Below, in pieces: positions 63,824 to 64,000 of a stretch of 64,000 nt of DNA (position 1 is the stretch's first letter; each line of letters begins with the position of its first letter). Origin of the DNA: Halopiger aswanensis (GTDB taxonomy: Archaea > Halobacteriota > Halobacteria > Halobacteriales > Natrialbaceae). The translations under genes and the position numbers were made by a program. A model generated the notes under the pieces. That model had not been told where the DNA came from, ran no database searches, and saw only the letters and a list, made by a program, of their open reading frames with translations. Location: contig NZ_RAPO01000002.1 of the NCBI RefSeq assembly GCF_003610195.1, positions 1,362,402-1,426,401 of the forward strand. Reading direction: 5' to 3'.

Positions 63824-63945
63824 CGCCGATTCACGGAATCGAACCGTGATCATGCCAATATCGGTTGATTGACCGTGTGTATGTGTAGTCCAGTTAGCGC
63901 CTGGACCCGTTCGATGGGTCACAGATCCAAATGCGTGTCTCAGTT

Positions 63946-64000
63946 ATGAGTGTGTGGCTTGGCCGATTAGTGCTCGCGGGCTCAACGCCTCGTTGCCTTG
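63946..64000 (-). rRNA. rrl: 23S ribosomal RNA, 3' end (partial)
   Basis: On the minus strand the window ends in AAGGCAACGAGGCGTTGAGC and CCGCGAGCACTAATCGGCC, the 3'-terminal segment of archaeal 23S rRNA. The body lies beyond the window. The exact 3' end near 63946 is estimated by comparison with the Haloarcula terminus as I remember it. The 122 bases between this and 5S are spacer. Confidence 0.85.

Overview
The window reads as chromosomal DNA of a haloarchaeon (class Halobacteria, probably a Natrinema/Haloterrigena-like member of the Natrialbales; the genus is inference). GC content is high, predicted proteins are strongly acidic, promoters are TATA boxes about 25-30 bases upstream of mostly leaderless start codons, and the gene content includes bacteriorhodopsin, halorhodopsin, ABCE1/Rli1, NOG1, archaemetzincin and F420 enzymes. 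No CRISPR array, insertion sequence or prophage was seen.

Layout. 1-2.5 kb: 5' part of a HemAT-like globin-coupled sensor, then a PIN/AAA/KH ATPase. 2.7-6.6 kb: a retinal-protein block on one strand (brp, crtY, hop, bop) that would turn lycopene into beta-carotene, cleave it to retinal and supply two opsins. 6.7-19.4 kb: a membrane protein, nadE, a small HTH regulator, an acyl-CoA ligase, an EMC6-like protein next to ABCE1, methyltransferases, archaemetzincin, a Tat-exported beta-helix protein, a HAD hydrolase, a response regulator and a glycerophosphodiesterase. 19.5-24.6 kb: a secreted duplicated-domain protein, F420H2:NADP oxidoreductase, thioredoxin, Sec61 beta, pdxT, a bifunctional-nuclease-family gene with hisE, and a Cys-rich copper-binding-like four-helix protein. 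24.8-37.7 kb: a large histidine kinase with four tandem GAF-like repeats, NOG1, a DUF389 protein, EngB, a DGC protein, GNAT, a 2-hydroxyacid dehydrogenase, a Nudix-eIF2B fusion, a phosphodiesterase and a ribbon-helix-helix regulator.

37.9-43.75 kb holds the most notable operon: an Nramp-family transporter that lacks the canonical metal-binding residues, packed against hydantoinase/oxoprolinase subunits A and B and an Asp/Glu-racemase/maleate-isomerase family enzyme. The arrangement suggests uptake and ATP-dependent opening of a cyclic amide or related compound rather than metal transport. It is followed by cofE, a zinc-ribbon methyltransferase and an F420-dependent Mer-like reductase.

46.7-61.4 kb: small zinc-ribbon and membrane proteins, a chemotaxis transducer, a cold-shock protein, a moxR-DUF58-transglutaminase operon, a SUI1/eIF1 protein, glycerol dehydrogenase, rhodanese, a Nudix hydrolase, DUF5809/DUF5810-like proteins, RimI-like acetyltransferase and a YciF-like ferritin-fold protein with a 46-residue acidic partner. 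61.4-64 kb: an AT-richer gene-poor stretch, a DUF7119-like protein, tRNA-Lys, and the distal end of an rRNA operon on the minus strand (23S 3' end, 5S, strong terminator, tRNA-Cys).
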